From the NCBI GenBank assembly GCA_026418295.1, contig JAOABP010000002.1, positions 90,244-154,243 on the forward strand: a stretch of 64,000 nucleotides of DNA, given 5' to 3'. Source of the DNA: Caldifarciminota bacterium. Lineage in GTDB: Bacteria > Hydrothermota > Tepidihabitantia > Tepidihabitantales > Tepidihabitantaceae. Both the position numbers and the translations under genes were made by a program. Below, in pieces: positions 17,607-26,322 of this stretch (position 1 is the stretch's first letter; each line of letters starts with the position of its first letter). The notes beneath the pieces are model-generated. The model had not been told where the DNA came from. It saw only the letters and a list, made by a program, of their open reading frames with translations, and did no database searches.

Positions 17607-18188
17607 TTAAACCGGTTTGCAGATGATCTGTTTGATTTTTGTATCGAAGAAATGATGGGAATGGGCTGGGCGGATAACTATTGCAGTATCTGCCCCAGAG
17701 CCAGTTCCCCCAATGCTGATGATGTCTTTGCCATAAGGTATCAGACCGGCATCCAATGCCATAACCGCTATTTCTACTGCTACTTTGAATCCTTCTCCTA
17801 ACGTGCGATATGTGTGGGCGACGATTTCCGCTGGTCCAATACCGCCGAACTCCTGACGTAGTGCACGATCAATGCCGGCCAAAAGATGTGTGGTTCTCAA
17901 AACAGGGACGCCAAGCGCATTTAATTTCTTTTCAATTGAAGGGGATAATTCCTGAGAACCGGGTTCACGAAAACCGGAGTGGTGAGTGATGCATACCGGA
18001 TGCATTTCGCCGCAGATTAGTCTAGAGAGTTTCAATGCAGTTTTCCCGGTAGTTGATGCTACGACAATATTGAGGGTCTTGGTGCGCTGAGCGTGGTGGA
18101 CTGCGAGTGCCAGGGTGCTCTCAGTATTAGAAGGTCCAGCACAGGGAAAATAAGTGGTTTCAAATCGAAAGCGTCTTTTCTTCAACAA
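17607..18188 (-). CDS. Pyruvate kinase C-terminal (alpha/beta) domain-like protein
   Basis: 193 residues resembling the stand-alone pyruvate-kinase C-domain family (COG1751-like) found in archaea and anaerobic bacteria: NTESTLALAVHHAQ, IVVASTTGKTALKLSRL, VCITHHSGFREPG, IPYGKDIISIGGTGSGADTAIVI. There is no pyruvate kinase barrel, so it is not a complete kinase; the family's role is unknown. The only usable start is TTG 18188 (TTG repeated at 18185), 6 bases after a promoter -10, which makes it a candidate leaderless TTG start. Confidence 0.8.
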   Translation of the reverse strand: MLKKRRFRFETTYFPCAGPSNTESTLALAVHHAQRTKTLNIVVASTTGKTALKLSRLICGEMHPVCITHHSGFREPGSQELSPSIEKKLNALGVPVLRTTHLLAGIDRALRQEFGGIGPAEIVAHTYRTLGEGFKVAVEIAVMALDAGLIPYGKDIISIGGTGSGADTAIVIRPAHSHHFFDTKIKQIICKPV

Positions 18189-18222
18189 TAAACTATTTTA
18201 ATAATTTCGGCATCAAATTCAA
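18189..18222 (-). promoter_or_regulatory. Promoter of the PK-domain/HIT operon (leaderless, TTG start)
   Basis: Minus strand TTGAAT (18222-18217), 16-base spacer, TAAAAT (18200-18195), 6 bases, TTG at 18188. No ribosome site. Confidence 0.55.
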
Positions 18223-18236
18223 GTGGCAGTCTTTTA

Positions 18237-18264
18237 TTGACATTGCTGTCTCGATATTTAATTT
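18237..18264 (+). promoter_or_regulatory. Possible promoter of the thiolase/DUF35 operon
   Basis: TTGACA (18237-18242), 16-base spacer, TAATTT (18259-18264). The -10 is a moderate match. It would give a leader of about 40 bases containing AAGGAGGAG immediately before ATG 18312. Confidence 0.45.
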
Positions 18265-18311
18265 TTATTAAATTTGGTTTTGATGTTAACAAGAATTTTT
18301 AAGGAGGAGAA

Positions 18312-19463
18312 ATGAAACCGAAAGTGGCGATAATCGGAATCGGAGCTACCCCGTTCCGGTCGATAACACCCGATGTATCTTATAAAGAATTGATGTATGA
18401 GGCAGCGGTAAAGGCATATCATGATGCTGGTATCGATCCCCGTAAAGATGTTGATACATTCGTTACCTGTGCCGAGGATTATATTGAAGGGACGAGTATT
18501 TTTGACGAATATGTACCGGATCAGCTAGGAGCTGCCTTAAGGCCGATGCACACAGTTGCCGGCGATGGACTCCACGGGATAGCAGCGGCTTGGTTACAGA
18601 TAATAACCGGGCGGTTTGATATTGCGGTAGTTGAAGCCCATGCGAAGTCCTCAAACATTCTGAGCCCGGAGGGAATCGAAATGTGTGCACAGGATCCTGT
18701 TTATACTCGGCCGTTACGTTTGAATAGTCTGTTTATTGCTGGTCTGGAGATGAATCTATTTTCCCATCAATATAACTTAAACCCCTCGCACCTCGCCGCC
18801 GTAGTAATTAAGAATAGAAATTATGCTATAGATAATCCGATTGCCGGTAGGGCAGCAGTTGTCACCGAGCAGGATTATATGAATTCGCCCTATCTTGCTA
18901 CTCCGCTGAAAGAAATGGATGTTGCCCGCCCTGTTGATGGCGCAGTAGTTATAGTGCTGGCTTCAGAGAAGAAGGCACGAGAGCTATGTAAAAAGCCGGT
19001 TTGGATAAGAAGTGTCGGGTGGTGTAACGGTTCTTATAGTATAGAGTCTCGTTCTTGGGAAGTGCCGGAGTATGTTACGAAAGCAGCAACAATGGCCTAT
19101 GCGGCAGCAGGCATTAGTTGTCCTACAAAGGAGATTGATTTTGCTGAAGTTGATGATACTTTCTCTTACAAAGAGATACAACATCTGCTGGCGTTAGGGT
19201 TAGTGGCGGAAAAAGAACTTCCTTGGGTTGTAACATCAGGTAGGTTTGCCCTAGACGGAGATATCCCTGTTAACTCGTCAGGAGGCGCCCTCGGCATGGG
19301 TTACCTTTACGAAGCTACAGGGCTGGCGAGACTGTACTGGGCAGTTCAACAACTTCGGGGGGACGCGGGAAAGAATCAGTTACCCTCCTGCAGAGTGGGG
19401 TTAGTTCAAGCGTGGCGTGGACTGCCTACCAGCAGCAGTGTCGTAACAATTCTGGAGTCATAA
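18312..19463 (+). CDS. Thiolase-fold protein lacking catalytic Cys and His (Ltp2-like?)
   Basis: 383 residues of the thiolase/SCPx superfamily (start KPKVAIIGIGATPFRS, GAVVIVLAS, NSSGGALGMG, LVQAWRG). The nucleophilic Cys position in the usual CASG motif is A83 in VAGDG. The GHP His is replaced by Y331 in GMGYLYEATG, and the C-terminal Cys motif is absent. It therefore cannot be an ordinary thiolase. The Tyr at the His position recalls steroid side-chain aldolases of the Ltp2 type, which act in complex with a DUF35 protein (known of that family); an aldolase-type C-C cleavage or condensation is inferred. First of four tightly linked genes. Confidence 0.85.
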   Translation: MKPKVAIIGIGATPFRSITPDVSYKELMYEAAVKAYHDAGIDPRKDVDTFVTCAEDYIEGTSIFDEYVPDQLGAALRPMHTVAGDGLHGIAAAWLQIITGRFDIAVVEAHAKSSNILSPEGIEMCAQDPVYTRPLRLNSLFIAGLEMNLFSHQYNLNPSHLAAVVIKNRNYAIDNPIAGRAAVVTEQDYMNSPYLATPLKEMDVARPVDGAVVIVLASEKKARELCKKPVWIRSVGWCNGSYSIESRSWEVPEYVTKAATMAYAAAGISCPTKEIDFAEVDDTFSYKEIQHLLALGLVAEKELPWVVTSGRFALDGDIPVNSSGGALGMGYLYEATGLARLYWAVQQLRGDAGKNQLPSCRVGLVQAWRGLPTSSSVVTILES

Positions 19464-19482
19464 CTGGTAAAGGAGGAAAGTA

Positions 19483-20643
19483 ATGGGGAGAAGAGTGGCA
19501 ATCGTAGGAGTAGGGATGACCAAATTCGTACGCCGGGCACAAGAGACCGGTAGAGAGCTTGCATATTACGCGGCGCGTCAGGCCCTCGACAACTGCGGTA
19601 TGAAAATCGACCAGATCGAGGCAGTGGTGCTGGGAAGTGCACCAGATACTTTTGATGGCGTTCATATGAAGGGAGAATACCTTTCTGATGGTGCCGGAGC
19701 TTGGGGGAAACCGTACATGCGCTGTTATGTCGGAGGGGGAACTGGAGTTTTTTCAGTGATTCATGGCTGGTATCATGTAGCGTCAGGAATCTTCAACACC
19801 TGTCTTGTGGTTTGTGAAGAAAAAATGTCATCTTTCCAACCCCATCCCCAAGGTGCATTTCTGACCATCTTCGATCATACGACTGAACGGCCTTTAAAGC
19901 CTAATTTACTCTGGATATTCGCCTTGGAGATGAACCGTTACATGAGTACTTATGGACTTAGGAAAGAGGATATCGCATTGGTTGCGGTTAAGAACAAGAA
20001 CAACGCACTCGACCACCCAGCTGCTCAGATAGCAGAACCAGTGACAGTTGAGGATATACTGAAGTCCGAAGTGTTGGCGTGGCCTGTCCAACGTTTAGAT
20101 GTGAGCCCGGTTTCGGATGGGGCCGTTGCAGTAGTACTGGCAGATGAGTCAATTGCCCGCCGGATTACGGATAAACCGGTTTGGATTGAAGGGGTGGGCT
20201 GGTCGCTTGATACTGCTTACTGGACTAATAGGGATCTTTGTTATCCCCGTTATGTCGAGGAAGCGGCAAGAATGGCCTATAAAATGGCCGGCATAACCAA
20301 TCCTAGACACGAGATTCATGTGGCAGAACCTTACGATCCATTCGATTATAAGGAGCTTCATCATATGGAGGGATTAATGCTTTGTGGACGAGGTGAAGCA
20401 CCGCAGCTGACTGCTGACGGTGTTACTCGTCGTGATGGCGAATTGCCGGTCTGTCCATCAGGTGGACTGCTCGGTGTCGGGAATCCAATCGCAGCTGCCG
20501 GCTTGATGAAGGTTGCAGAGCTTTTTTGGCAATTAAGAGGGGAAGCCGGTAAACGCCAGATTGCCCGCAAGGCGAAACGGGGTGTTGCTCAAGCTTGGGG
20601 TGATCTGATGCAGGTAGGCACAGTTGTTGTTCTCGGAGTTTAG
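19483..20643 (+). CDS. Second thiolase-fold protein lacking catalytic Cys and His
   Basis: 386 residues, paralogous in layout to the preceding gene. The Cys position aligns to G85 in YVGGGTGVF (a Cys lies four residues earlier, C81, probably not equivalent). The GHP motif is GNP (N334), and VAQAWGD stands where the second catalytic Cys motif should be. EPYDPFDYKELHHMEGL corresponds to the SCP2-thiolase helix. AAAGGAGG precedes the ATG, 19 bases after the previous stop. It probably forms a hetero-oligomer with its partner, one or both being structural or non-classical catalysts. Confidence 0.85.
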   Translation: MGRRVAIVGVGMTKFVRRAQETGRELAYYAARQALDNCGMKIDQIEAVVLGSAPDTFDGVHMKGEYLSDGAGAWGKPYMRCYVGGGTGVFSVIHGWYHVASGIFNTCLVVCEEKMSSFQPHPQGAFLTIFDHTTERPLKPNLLWIFALEMNRYMSTYGLRKEDIALVAVKNKNNALDHPAAQIAEPVTVEDILKSEVLAWPVQRLDVSPVSDGAVAVVLADESIARRITDKPVWIEGVGWSLDTAYWTNRDLCYPRYVEEAARMAYKMAGITNPRHEIHVAEPYDPFDYKELHHMEGLMLCGRGEAPQLTADGVTRRDGELPVCPSGGLLGVGNPIAAAGLMKVAELFWQLRGEAGKRQIARKAKRGVAQAWGDLMQVGTVVVLGV

Positions 20644-20651
20644 GAGGATGT

Positions 20652-21179
20652 ATGAGAGAAAGGGACAAAAAGATAAAGCAGGTTTCCATAGCCTTACCTG
20701 GTACCGGATTAAAGGAGGATGATTTCAGCAAAGGACGAATACTGACAACACACTGGACAGCTGATGCACGTTATGGCTGGGATGCCGGTATTGCAATCGG
20801 GAGATACCTCGCAGGTTTGAAGAACGGAATAATATTAGGTGTCCATTGCAAAAAATGTGGACGGACTATGGTGCCGCCGCGGATTTTCTGCGAGTGGTGC
20901 TTTCGCAATGTGGATGAGTGGGTGGAACTACAGGACACCGGGAAGGTTAATACCTTTTCCTTATGTTATGTAACATGGGATGTCAAACGGATTAAGGAGC
21001 CACAAATTCCAGCGGTGATTGAGATTGATGGTGCTTCACCGGGTATGGGCATCATGCATCTGTTAGGTGATGTTAAGCCGGAAATGGTCCGAATCGGTAT
21101 GAAGGTAAAAGCGGTTTGGAAGCCAGTATCAGAACGTGAAGGTGCAATTACCGATATTCGGTACTTTAAACCAGTGTAA
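20652..21179 (+). CDS. DUF35 / Zn-ribbon OB-fold protein (first copy)
   Basis: 175 residues: N-terminal helical region, rubredoxin-like zinc ribbon (CKKCGRTMVPPRIFCEWC, about 72-89) and OB-fold (VNTFSLCYVTWDV, IPAVIEIDGASPGMGIMHLLGDV, IGMKVKAVW). In archaea DUF35 proteins bridge thiolase and HMG-CoA synthase and pass the CoA ester between them; in actinobacteria they pair with Ltp2 aldolases. AGGAGG precedes the ATG. The two DUF35 copies match the two thiolase-fold proteins one to one. Confidence 0.92.
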   Translation: MRERDKKIKQVSIALPGTGLKEDDFSKGRILTTHWTADARYGWDAGIAIGRYLAGLKNGIILGVHCKKCGRTMVPPRIFCEWCFRNVDEWVELQDTGKVNTFSLCYVTWDVKRIKEPQIPAVIEIDGASPGMGIMHLLGDVKPEMVRIGMKVKAVWKPVSEREGAITDIRYFKPV

Positions 21180-21192
21180 CAAGGAGGGGGAT

Positions 21193-21669
21193 ATGGCTTT
21201 GAATGAAAGAATGGAACGAGTAGGCGAAATCAAGATATGGTATGGGAACTTACCGGTGGAAAGTCTGTATACCGCCGGAATCGCGGGCGAGAAGTTTTTT
21301 CGCACTCTCAAAGATCAGGGCAAATTCTTAGGGGCGCGATGTGTTCAGTGTGGTATTGTATATGTCCCTGGTAGGATATTCTGTGAGCGATGTTTCAATA
21401 AACTCGACGAGTGGGTTCAAGTCGCTTCGAGTGGCACGCTTGAGTCTTGGACAGAATTACATGTTGATATTAATGGAGAAAAACTAGATGCGCCGGTTCT
21501 GGTCGGGCTGATTAAACTTGATGGTACTTCAACAGTTATGGTTCATCGACTGAACAATGTAACACGCGAAGAACTTAAATTCGGATTGCAGGTTAAGGCA
21601 GTATTGTTGCCTAAATCAAAACGAACCGGAGCGATAACTGATATTGCCTATTTCGAGCCTGGTGTTTGA
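21193..21669 (+). CDS. DUF35 / Zn-ribbon OB-fold protein (second copy)
   Basis: 158 residues with the same plan as the first copy: zinc ribbon CVQCGIVYVPGRIFCERC and OB-fold (TLESWTELHVDINGE, APVLVGLIKLDGTSTVMVHRL, FGLQVKAVLLP). ATG 21193 is chosen because AAGGAGG lies at 21181-21187; a longer frame would overlap the previous gene. Fourth and last gene of the thiolase cluster; a new promoter follows. Confidence 0.92.
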   Translation: MALNERMERVGEIKIWYGNLPVESLYTAGIAGEKFFRTLKDQGKFLGARCVQCGIVYVPGRIFCERCFNKLDEWVQVASSGTLESWTELHVDINGEKLDAPVLVGLIKLDGTSTVMVHRLNNVTREELKFGLQVKAVLLPKSKRTGAITDIAYFEPGV

Positions 21670-21698
21670 TCTTTATAATACTTTAATTTAAATCAGTG

Positions 21699-21727
21699 TT
21701 GACTTGCAAATGAAGTCTGGTTAACAT
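21699..21727 (+). promoter_or_regulatory. Promoter of the 157-aa unknown gene (near-leaderless)
   Basis: TTGACT (21699-21704), 17-base spacer, TAACAT (21722-21727), 10 bases to ATG 21738. The expected leader is 3-5 bases. No ribosome site. Confidence 0.6.
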
Positions 21728-21737
21728 TTTATCCAGT

Positions 21738-22211
21738 ATGCTTTATATTCAATACCTTGATTTAAAGCAGTTCATTGATTCTTCTCGAATATTTTTTGGA
21801 GAAGGCCGGGGTGAGTGTGGGGTTGCACTGCATTTGCCGATTAAGAACTACATGGCTGGCAGTGCACCAGCGACCGATTATGCGTTAATGATTACTGTTG
21901 CCAATCACCTGATTGAGTTTCTGCTTTATAAGCGACTGAATCGCGGACCACAGCAGTGGGATTATAATCCGGAGAAAGCAGCTGAAATTTATACAGTATG
22001 CGGAGATAATGTCTCAACCAGCGGAATTATTATTGAGGACCGTAATTATCCATCTGGCGCAAAGCTCCAAGTATTTCTCGACAAGACTTTCGGAGTAAAT
22101 GAGGTGGCAATCCGCTGGAAGGGGCAGATGGTGGGTGACGAGCGGCTCCTTGCTGACTATGAGGAGTATCTAAAAAGTTACTTAAGTGGTGATACTTCGG
22201 CCGAAGAATAA
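21738..22211 (+). CDS. Unknown 157-residue cytoplasmic protein
   Basis: No signal peptide or membrane segment. I recognise no family. It contains FFGEGRGECGVALHLPIKNYMAGSA, a Cys-bearing stretch EIYTVCGDNVSTSGIIIEDRNYPSG, and a charged helical C-terminus (DERLLADYEEYLKSYL). Composition and codon use look like its neighbours, so it is probably a real gene. It has its own near-leaderless promoter and is followed by the HD hydrolase gene. Confidence 0.65.
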   Translation: MLYIQYLDLKQFIDSSRIFFGEGRGECGVALHLPIKNYMAGSAPATDYALMITVANHLIEFLLYKRLNRGPQQWDYNPEKAAEIYTVCGDNVSTSGIIIEDRNYPSGAKLQVFLDKTFGVNEVAIRWKGQMVGDERLLADYEEYLKSYLSGDTSAEE

Positions 22212-22227
22212 TAAAGATAAAGGGAGC

Positions 22228-22255
22228 TTGGACTAATTTATTCTGCAGTTAAAAC
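22228..22255 (+). promoter_or_regulatory. Weak candidate promoter of the HD-domain gene
   Basis: TTGGAC (22228-22233), 16-base spacer, TAAAAC (22250-22255), 6 bases to ATG 22262. Both hexamers are imperfect; the geometry matches the leaderless set. Confidence 0.35.
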
Positions 22256-22261
22256 CGAAGA

Positions 22262-22936
22262 ATGCGGTTATCACAAGTTTTAAGTTTGAACCGGATTATA
22301 AAAGATCCAGAAGTAAAGGCATTAATTACTCAAGCTGACCTCCAACTTGAAGTTTTGGGGTATACTGAACACGGAACAAGACACGCACGGCTTGTAGCTA
22401 AAAACAGCCGCCAGATTCTAATTCAGCTGGGTTATGATGAAAGAGTAGCGGAATTGAGCGCAATTGCAGGGTATTTACATGATATTGGAAATGTCGTTAA
22501 CCGAGAAGCTCATGAGCGTACCAGCGCTATTCTGGCACGCAGTATACTGTTACGGCTTGGTATGAATTATGATGATGTTGCTAAAATTATGACGGCAATT
22601 GGTAATCATCATGAAGAGGGGGGGAATCCTGTGTCTGAAGTTGCATCAGCACTAATCCTTGCAGATAAAGCAGATGTTCATCGCAGTCGGGTCCGTAATC
22701 CAGCACTTGTGAAGTTTGACATCCATGACCGGGTAAACTACGCAGTGCGGAGTTCAACACTATCAGTTGACAGCGTCAACCGGCGAATTGTATTTGATTT
22801 AACAATTGATGTGAGCATTGCTTCCGTCATGGAATATTTCGAAATTTTTTTAAGTCGGATGCTTATTTCTCGCCGAGCAGCTAATTTTCTAAACTGTCGC
22901 TTTGAAATGATAATTAACAATACGCGCTTAGTCTGA
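22262..22936 (+). CDS. HD-domain metal-dependent phosphohydrolase
   Basis: 224 residues. HD motifs are present in order: H in EHGTRHARLVAK, the HD pair in AGYLHDIGNVV, HH in IGNHHEEGG, and D in ILADKADVHRSR. This is the compact HD domain that binds one or two metals and hydrolyses phosphate esters, often of nucleotides. The C-terminal 70 residues (SLSVDSVNRRIVFDLTIDVS) form an extra small domain. The substrate cannot be told. No ribosome site precedes the ATG. Confidence 0.88.
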   Translation: MRLSQVLSLNRIIKDPEVKALITQADLQLEVLGYTEHGTRHARLVAKNSRQILIQLGYDERVAELSAIAGYLHDIGNVVNREAHERTSAILARSILLRLGMNYDDVAKIMTAIGNHHEEGGNPVSEVASALILADKADVHRSRVRNPALVKFDIHDRVNYAVRSSTLSVDSVNRRIVFDLTIDVSIASVMEYFEIFLSRMLISRRAANFLNCRFEMIINNTRLV

Positions 22937-22951
22937 TTCCCGTTACTTTTA

Positions 22952-22980
22952 TTGACTTTACTCCTATTCCAATTTATGCT
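22952..22980 (+). promoter_or_regulatory. Promoter of the MBL-mutL-miaA-metK-ahcY operon
   Basis: TTGACT (22952-22957), 17-base spacer, TATGCT (22975-22980). ATG 22984 begins only 3 bases later and TTG 22987 6 bases later, so either the start is very close to the -10 or translation begins at TTG 22987. Confidence 0.6.
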
Positions 22981-22983
22981 AAA

Positions 22984-23808
22984 ATGTTGCAAGAGAAAAA
23001 AGATAGCGATAAACTTATATTTCTGGGATCCGGAGGCGCAAGAATAGTGATTGCCCGGCAGGTGCGTGCATCGGGAGGTATGTGGTTTTCCCTGAACGGG
23101 CTTCAGTTTCATGTTGATCCGGGTCCCGGCGCTCTGGTTCGCGCATTATCCAGCCGGCACAACCTTGATCCTACCAAGTTATCGGCACTTCTGCTTTCTC
23201 ATCGGCACCTTGATCATTCTGCCGATATTAATGTGATGATTGAAGCAATGACTATGGGAGGGACAGAAAGAAGAGGGAGATTGTATGCACCGGCCGATGC
23301 ACTGGAAGGTGATGATCCGGTTGTATTTCGTTATCTCAGAAATTTCCTTGAGGAAATAGTAGTTCTCAGGGAGAAGGGTATTTATAACTTGGGACCGATC
23401 AATTTTACCTGTCCGGTTAGACATCGTCATCGGGGTGAGGTGTATGGTTTCAAGTTTGAAAGTCCGGGTCTGGTAATCTCTTATATTGCTGATACCGCCT
23501 ATTTTCCGGAGTTGGCAGATTACTATCAGGCAGATATCATAATTTTCAATGTTGTTCGCTACAAACCTTCAGATCTCGACCATCTTCACTTCCCGGAGGT
23601 GGAACAGTTAATAAAAGTAATGAAACCGAAACTGGCAATCATGACCCATTTCGGCATGACGATGATTAAAGCAAAACCTTGGTTACTGGCACGAGAGTTG
23701 TGTCAGAAGACGGGATGTGAAGTAGTTGCAGCAAGCGACGGGATGGCAATATCATTAGAACAATATAAAGATGAGACAGGGGAGAAAACCGGTCAGACTG
23801 CTTCCTGA
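22984..23808 (+). CDS. Metallo-beta-lactamase-fold hydrolase
   Basis: 274 residues. Start LIFLGSGGARIVIARQVRASGG and HVDPGPGALVRAL, then the metal motif LLLSHRHLDHSADIN (HxHxDH), PVRHRHRGEVYGFKFE, SYIADTAYFPELA and LAIMTHFGMTM give the full set of zinc ligands. It resembles the RNase Z/PhnP-like branch of single-domain hydrolases; substrate unknown. It overlaps mutL by 38 bases. The translation start is ATG 22984 or, if leaderless, TTG 22987. Confidence 0.88.
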   Translation: MLQEKKDSDKLIFLGSGGARIVIARQVRASGGMWFSLNGLQFHVDPGPGALVRALSSRHNLDPTKLSALLLSHRHLDHSADINVMIEAMTMGGTERRGRLYAPADALEGDDPVVFRYLRNFLEEIVVLREKGIYNLGPINFTCPVRHRHRGEVYGFKFESPGLVISYIADTAYFPELADYYQADIIIFNVVRYKPSDLDHLHFPEVEQLIKVMKPKLAIMTHFGMTMIKAKPWLLARELCQKTGCEVVAASDGMAISLEQYKDETGEKTGQTAS

Positions 23809-25387
23809 GGATACCGCCCGGCGCATTGCTGCAGGGGAAGTGATTGTTCGTCCGGCGTCGGTCGTCAAGGAATTGATTGAGAATGCCCTTGATGCGGCTG
23901 CCCATAAGATTGCTGTTGAAGTGAAATCCGGTGGCAAGGATTTTATTCGAGTGGTTGATGATGGATTGGGAATGACCCGCGAAGATGTCCGGTTGGCGGT
24001 ATTCCGACACGCTACAAGTAAAATTGAAAGTGTCGAAGACCTTGCCAAGATTTACAGTTATGGTTTTCGCGGTGAAGCACTGGCAGCAATAGCGGCGGTA
24101 AGTCGTATGACAATCGAGACCAACGCTGCAGATGGAGAGGTGGGGACGAAGCTGGAGGTTGAAGGAGGGGAAATTAAGGCGATTTCTGACGTCGCGCGCG
24201 CACACGGAACAACTGTTACTGTACGAATGTTGTTTTTCAATCTTCCGGTTCGAAGGGTTTTTCTGAAATCAGATAATTATGAATTACGTTTAATTTGGGA
24301 GCAATTGAGAAGCTATGCTCTGGCGTTTCCTGATGTTGCATTTGAATTAATCAGCAATGAAAGATCTGTGATTAAAATGCCGGCAGTGAATTCACTCCGT
24401 GATCGCATGCTGCAGCTTTTTTCCCGCCAGACTGTCGAGGCGCTACTCGAACTGCGCGTGCAAAATCCCAGTCTTAGCGTTCATGGTTTTATAACCGAAC
24501 CCTCGCAACTGAAGGGTTTTACAGAGGTGCAAGCTGTATATTTTAACCGTCGTCCGGTACGCTCTCAGTCTGTAGTAAAAGCAGTTTATGATGGATATAG
24601 TCCATTACTGAGCGGTAAACATCCAGATTTTATTATTTTTCTGGAAACCGATCCTAGCCAGCTGGATGTTAATATCCACCCGACAAAACAAGAAGTCAGG
24701 TTTGCTGATGAAAGATTTCTGTTCGACTTTATCTCGGAGGCGGTGAACAGTGTATTAGTTACCAGCAGACGACAGCAAATCCATGCAGAGGATGTATTCG
24801 TTCATGATAGTTTGATAGACAACACGAGGACCGTGAGCGATTTCTGGCAGTTACACAACAGTTACATTTTTGCCCAAATTGCCTCCGGATATGTAATTGT
24901 GGATCAACATGCAGCCCATGAACGTATTCTTTATGAGGAAGTAAAAAAAAGTAGGCAACGAAATTCAGCTACCCAAGGGTTGCTTTTCCCCATAACCATG
25001 GAGCTTAAACCGGAGGAGCTCGATACAGTAGAACATCTTCAAAAACGTTTGTGTGAGATGGGTTTGGAAATAAAAGTATTCAGTGGGCGCACTGTGGTTG
25101 TAGAAACAATCCCTGCAGGTTCCTATATGGGCAAAGATGAATTACGGGAATTATTCAGTGAACTTGTTCGTATCCGTTCCGATAAAGTATTACTTGAAGA
25201 GGAGCTGGCAAAGCTTGTTGCCTGCAAAGGTGCAATAAAGGCTGGACAGCGGTTGACACCTGAGGAGATGCAATCTCTTATTAACCGGTTGTTTCTCTGT
25301 ACCGAACCATATTTCTGTCCACATGGACGACCAGTGATTATCAAGATTTCTTTAGAAGAATTGGAACGGAGATTCGGACGAATTTGA
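23771..25387 (+). CDS. mutL: DNA mismatch repair protein MutL with endonuclease motif
   Basis: 538 residues. GHKL ATPase motifs: ELIENALDA, VVDDGLGM, YGFRGEALAAIAAVS. The C-terminal nicking motif DQHAAHERILYEE fits DQHA(X)2E(X)4E (near residue 377), and ACKGAIKAGQ plus CPHGRPV complete the metal-binding site. It is thus a MutL that nicks DNA itself, as in bacteria without MutH. mutS is not in the window. The start lies inside the preceding gene; RLLPEDTARRIAAGEV is the usual MutL N-terminus a few residues after the ATG. Confidence 0.96.
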   Translation: MRQGRKPVRLLPEDTARRIAAGEVIVRPASVVKELIENALDAAAHKIAVEVKSGGKDFIRVVDDGLGMTREDVRLAVFRHATSKIESVEDLAKIYSYGFRGEALAAIAAVSRMTIETNAADGEVGTKLEVEGGEIKAISDVARAHGTTVTVRMLFFNLPVRRVFLKSDNYELRLIWEQLRSYALAFPDVAFELISNERSVIKMPAVNSLRDRMLQLFSRQTVEALLELRVQNPSLSVHGFITEPSQLKGFTEVQAVYFNRRPVRSQSVVKAVYDGYSPLLSGKHPDFIIFLETDPSQLDVNIHPTKQEVRFADERFLFDFISEAVNSVLVTSRRQQIHAEDVFVHDSLIDNTRTVSDFWQLHNSYIFAQIASGYVIVDQHAAHERILYEEVKKSRQRNSATQGLLFPITMELKPEELDTVEHLQKRLCEMGLEIKVFSGRTVVVETIPAGSYMGKDELRELFSELVRIRSDKVLLEEELAKLVACKGAIKAGQRLTPEEMQSLINRLFLCTEPYFCPHGRPVIIKISLEELERRFGRI

Positions 25388-26322
25388 AGATTTTTGTGCT
25401 CACCGGTCCAACAGGGGTTGGGAAGACCGAGGTGGCTGTTGAGCTTGCGCAACGATATGATCTGGACATTATATCTGCTGACTCGAGGCAGATCTACCGC
25501 TATTTTGATATTGGAACTGCCAAACCGGATCGGAGATTGCGGAGGCAGGTAAAGTTCTATCTCATAGATTTCGTTGAGCCGGATCATACTTATTCGGCAG
25601 CCCAGTTTGCACGTGATGCGCTTGAAATTATTAATCGATTAACTAGGGAAGGGCGCAAATTTATAATCGTTGGTGGGTCAAATTTCTATCTTCGGGCATT
25701 ATTTAATCCTTTTTTCAAAGTTCCGCCCACTGACTTCATGTTACGGAAGAATTTGATGGCTCAGAGCAGTCAGGAATTGTACCGGCGTTTACAGACAATT
25801 GATCCCATACGCGCGGCACAGATCCATCCAAATGACCGGCAGCGGATAGTAAGGGCGCTCGAAATCTATGAGTTGACCGGAAAGACATTTACTCAATTAA
25901 GAGCTGAACAGAATACCCAGCCATTGCTTCAACCATTTTATGTAGTCCTTTCGATGCCTAAGTACCAGTTGTATCAAAGGATTAATCAGCGGTTTGATCA
26001 GATGGTCAAAAATGGATTAATAGACGAAATAAAGCAGTTGCGTAGCCGGGGGTGGAATGTTGATTGTCCAGCCTTCCAGAGCTATGGTTATCGAGAGCTC
26101 CTTCTCTATCTTGAGGGAAAGATCGATTTGGAGACAGCGGTTCAGCTGGCAAAAAAGAGAACTCGCGATTTTGCACGGAGACAGTTGACTTGGCTGCGCT
26201 CACTGTCTGATGTCTTTTGGGTGGAAGTGCTCAATCTATCAGAAGCCTTCAGAAAAGTTGAGTTTATATTTAGGTATAAGTATAATATAAATCAAGAATC
26301 GTGTGAAAGGAGTGCAAAGTGA
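25384..26322 (+). CDS. miaA: tRNA dimethylallyltransferase MiaA
   Basis: 312 residues. Adds the dimethylallyl group to A37 of tRNAs reading UNN codons. P-loop [34 protein letters not shown] and [14 protein letters not shown] are family hallmarks. It begins with TTG 25384 overlapping the mutL stop (TTGA), a mutL-miaA order common in bacteria. The end overlaps the metK GTG start. Confidence 0.95.
   Translation: MKIFVLTGPTGVGKTEVAVELAQRYDLDIISADSRQIYRYFDIGTAKPDRRLRRQVKFYLIDFVEPDHTYSAAQFARDALEIINRLTREGRKFIIVGGSNFYLRALFNPFFKVPPTDFMLRKNLMAQSSQELYRRLQTIDPIRAAQIHPNDRQRIVRALEIYELTGKTFTQLRAEQNTQPLLQPFYVVLSMPKYQLYQRINQRFDQMVKNGLIDEIKQLRSRGWNVDCPAFQSYGYRELLLYLEGKIDLETAVQLAKKRTRDFARRQLTWLRSLSDVFWVEVLNLSEAFRKVEFIFRYKYNINQESCERSAK

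Noticed and set aside
26200-26320. SAM-type riboswitch before metK
   Set aside because: metK overlaps miaA inside an operon, leaving no leader; no riboswitch core was seen.
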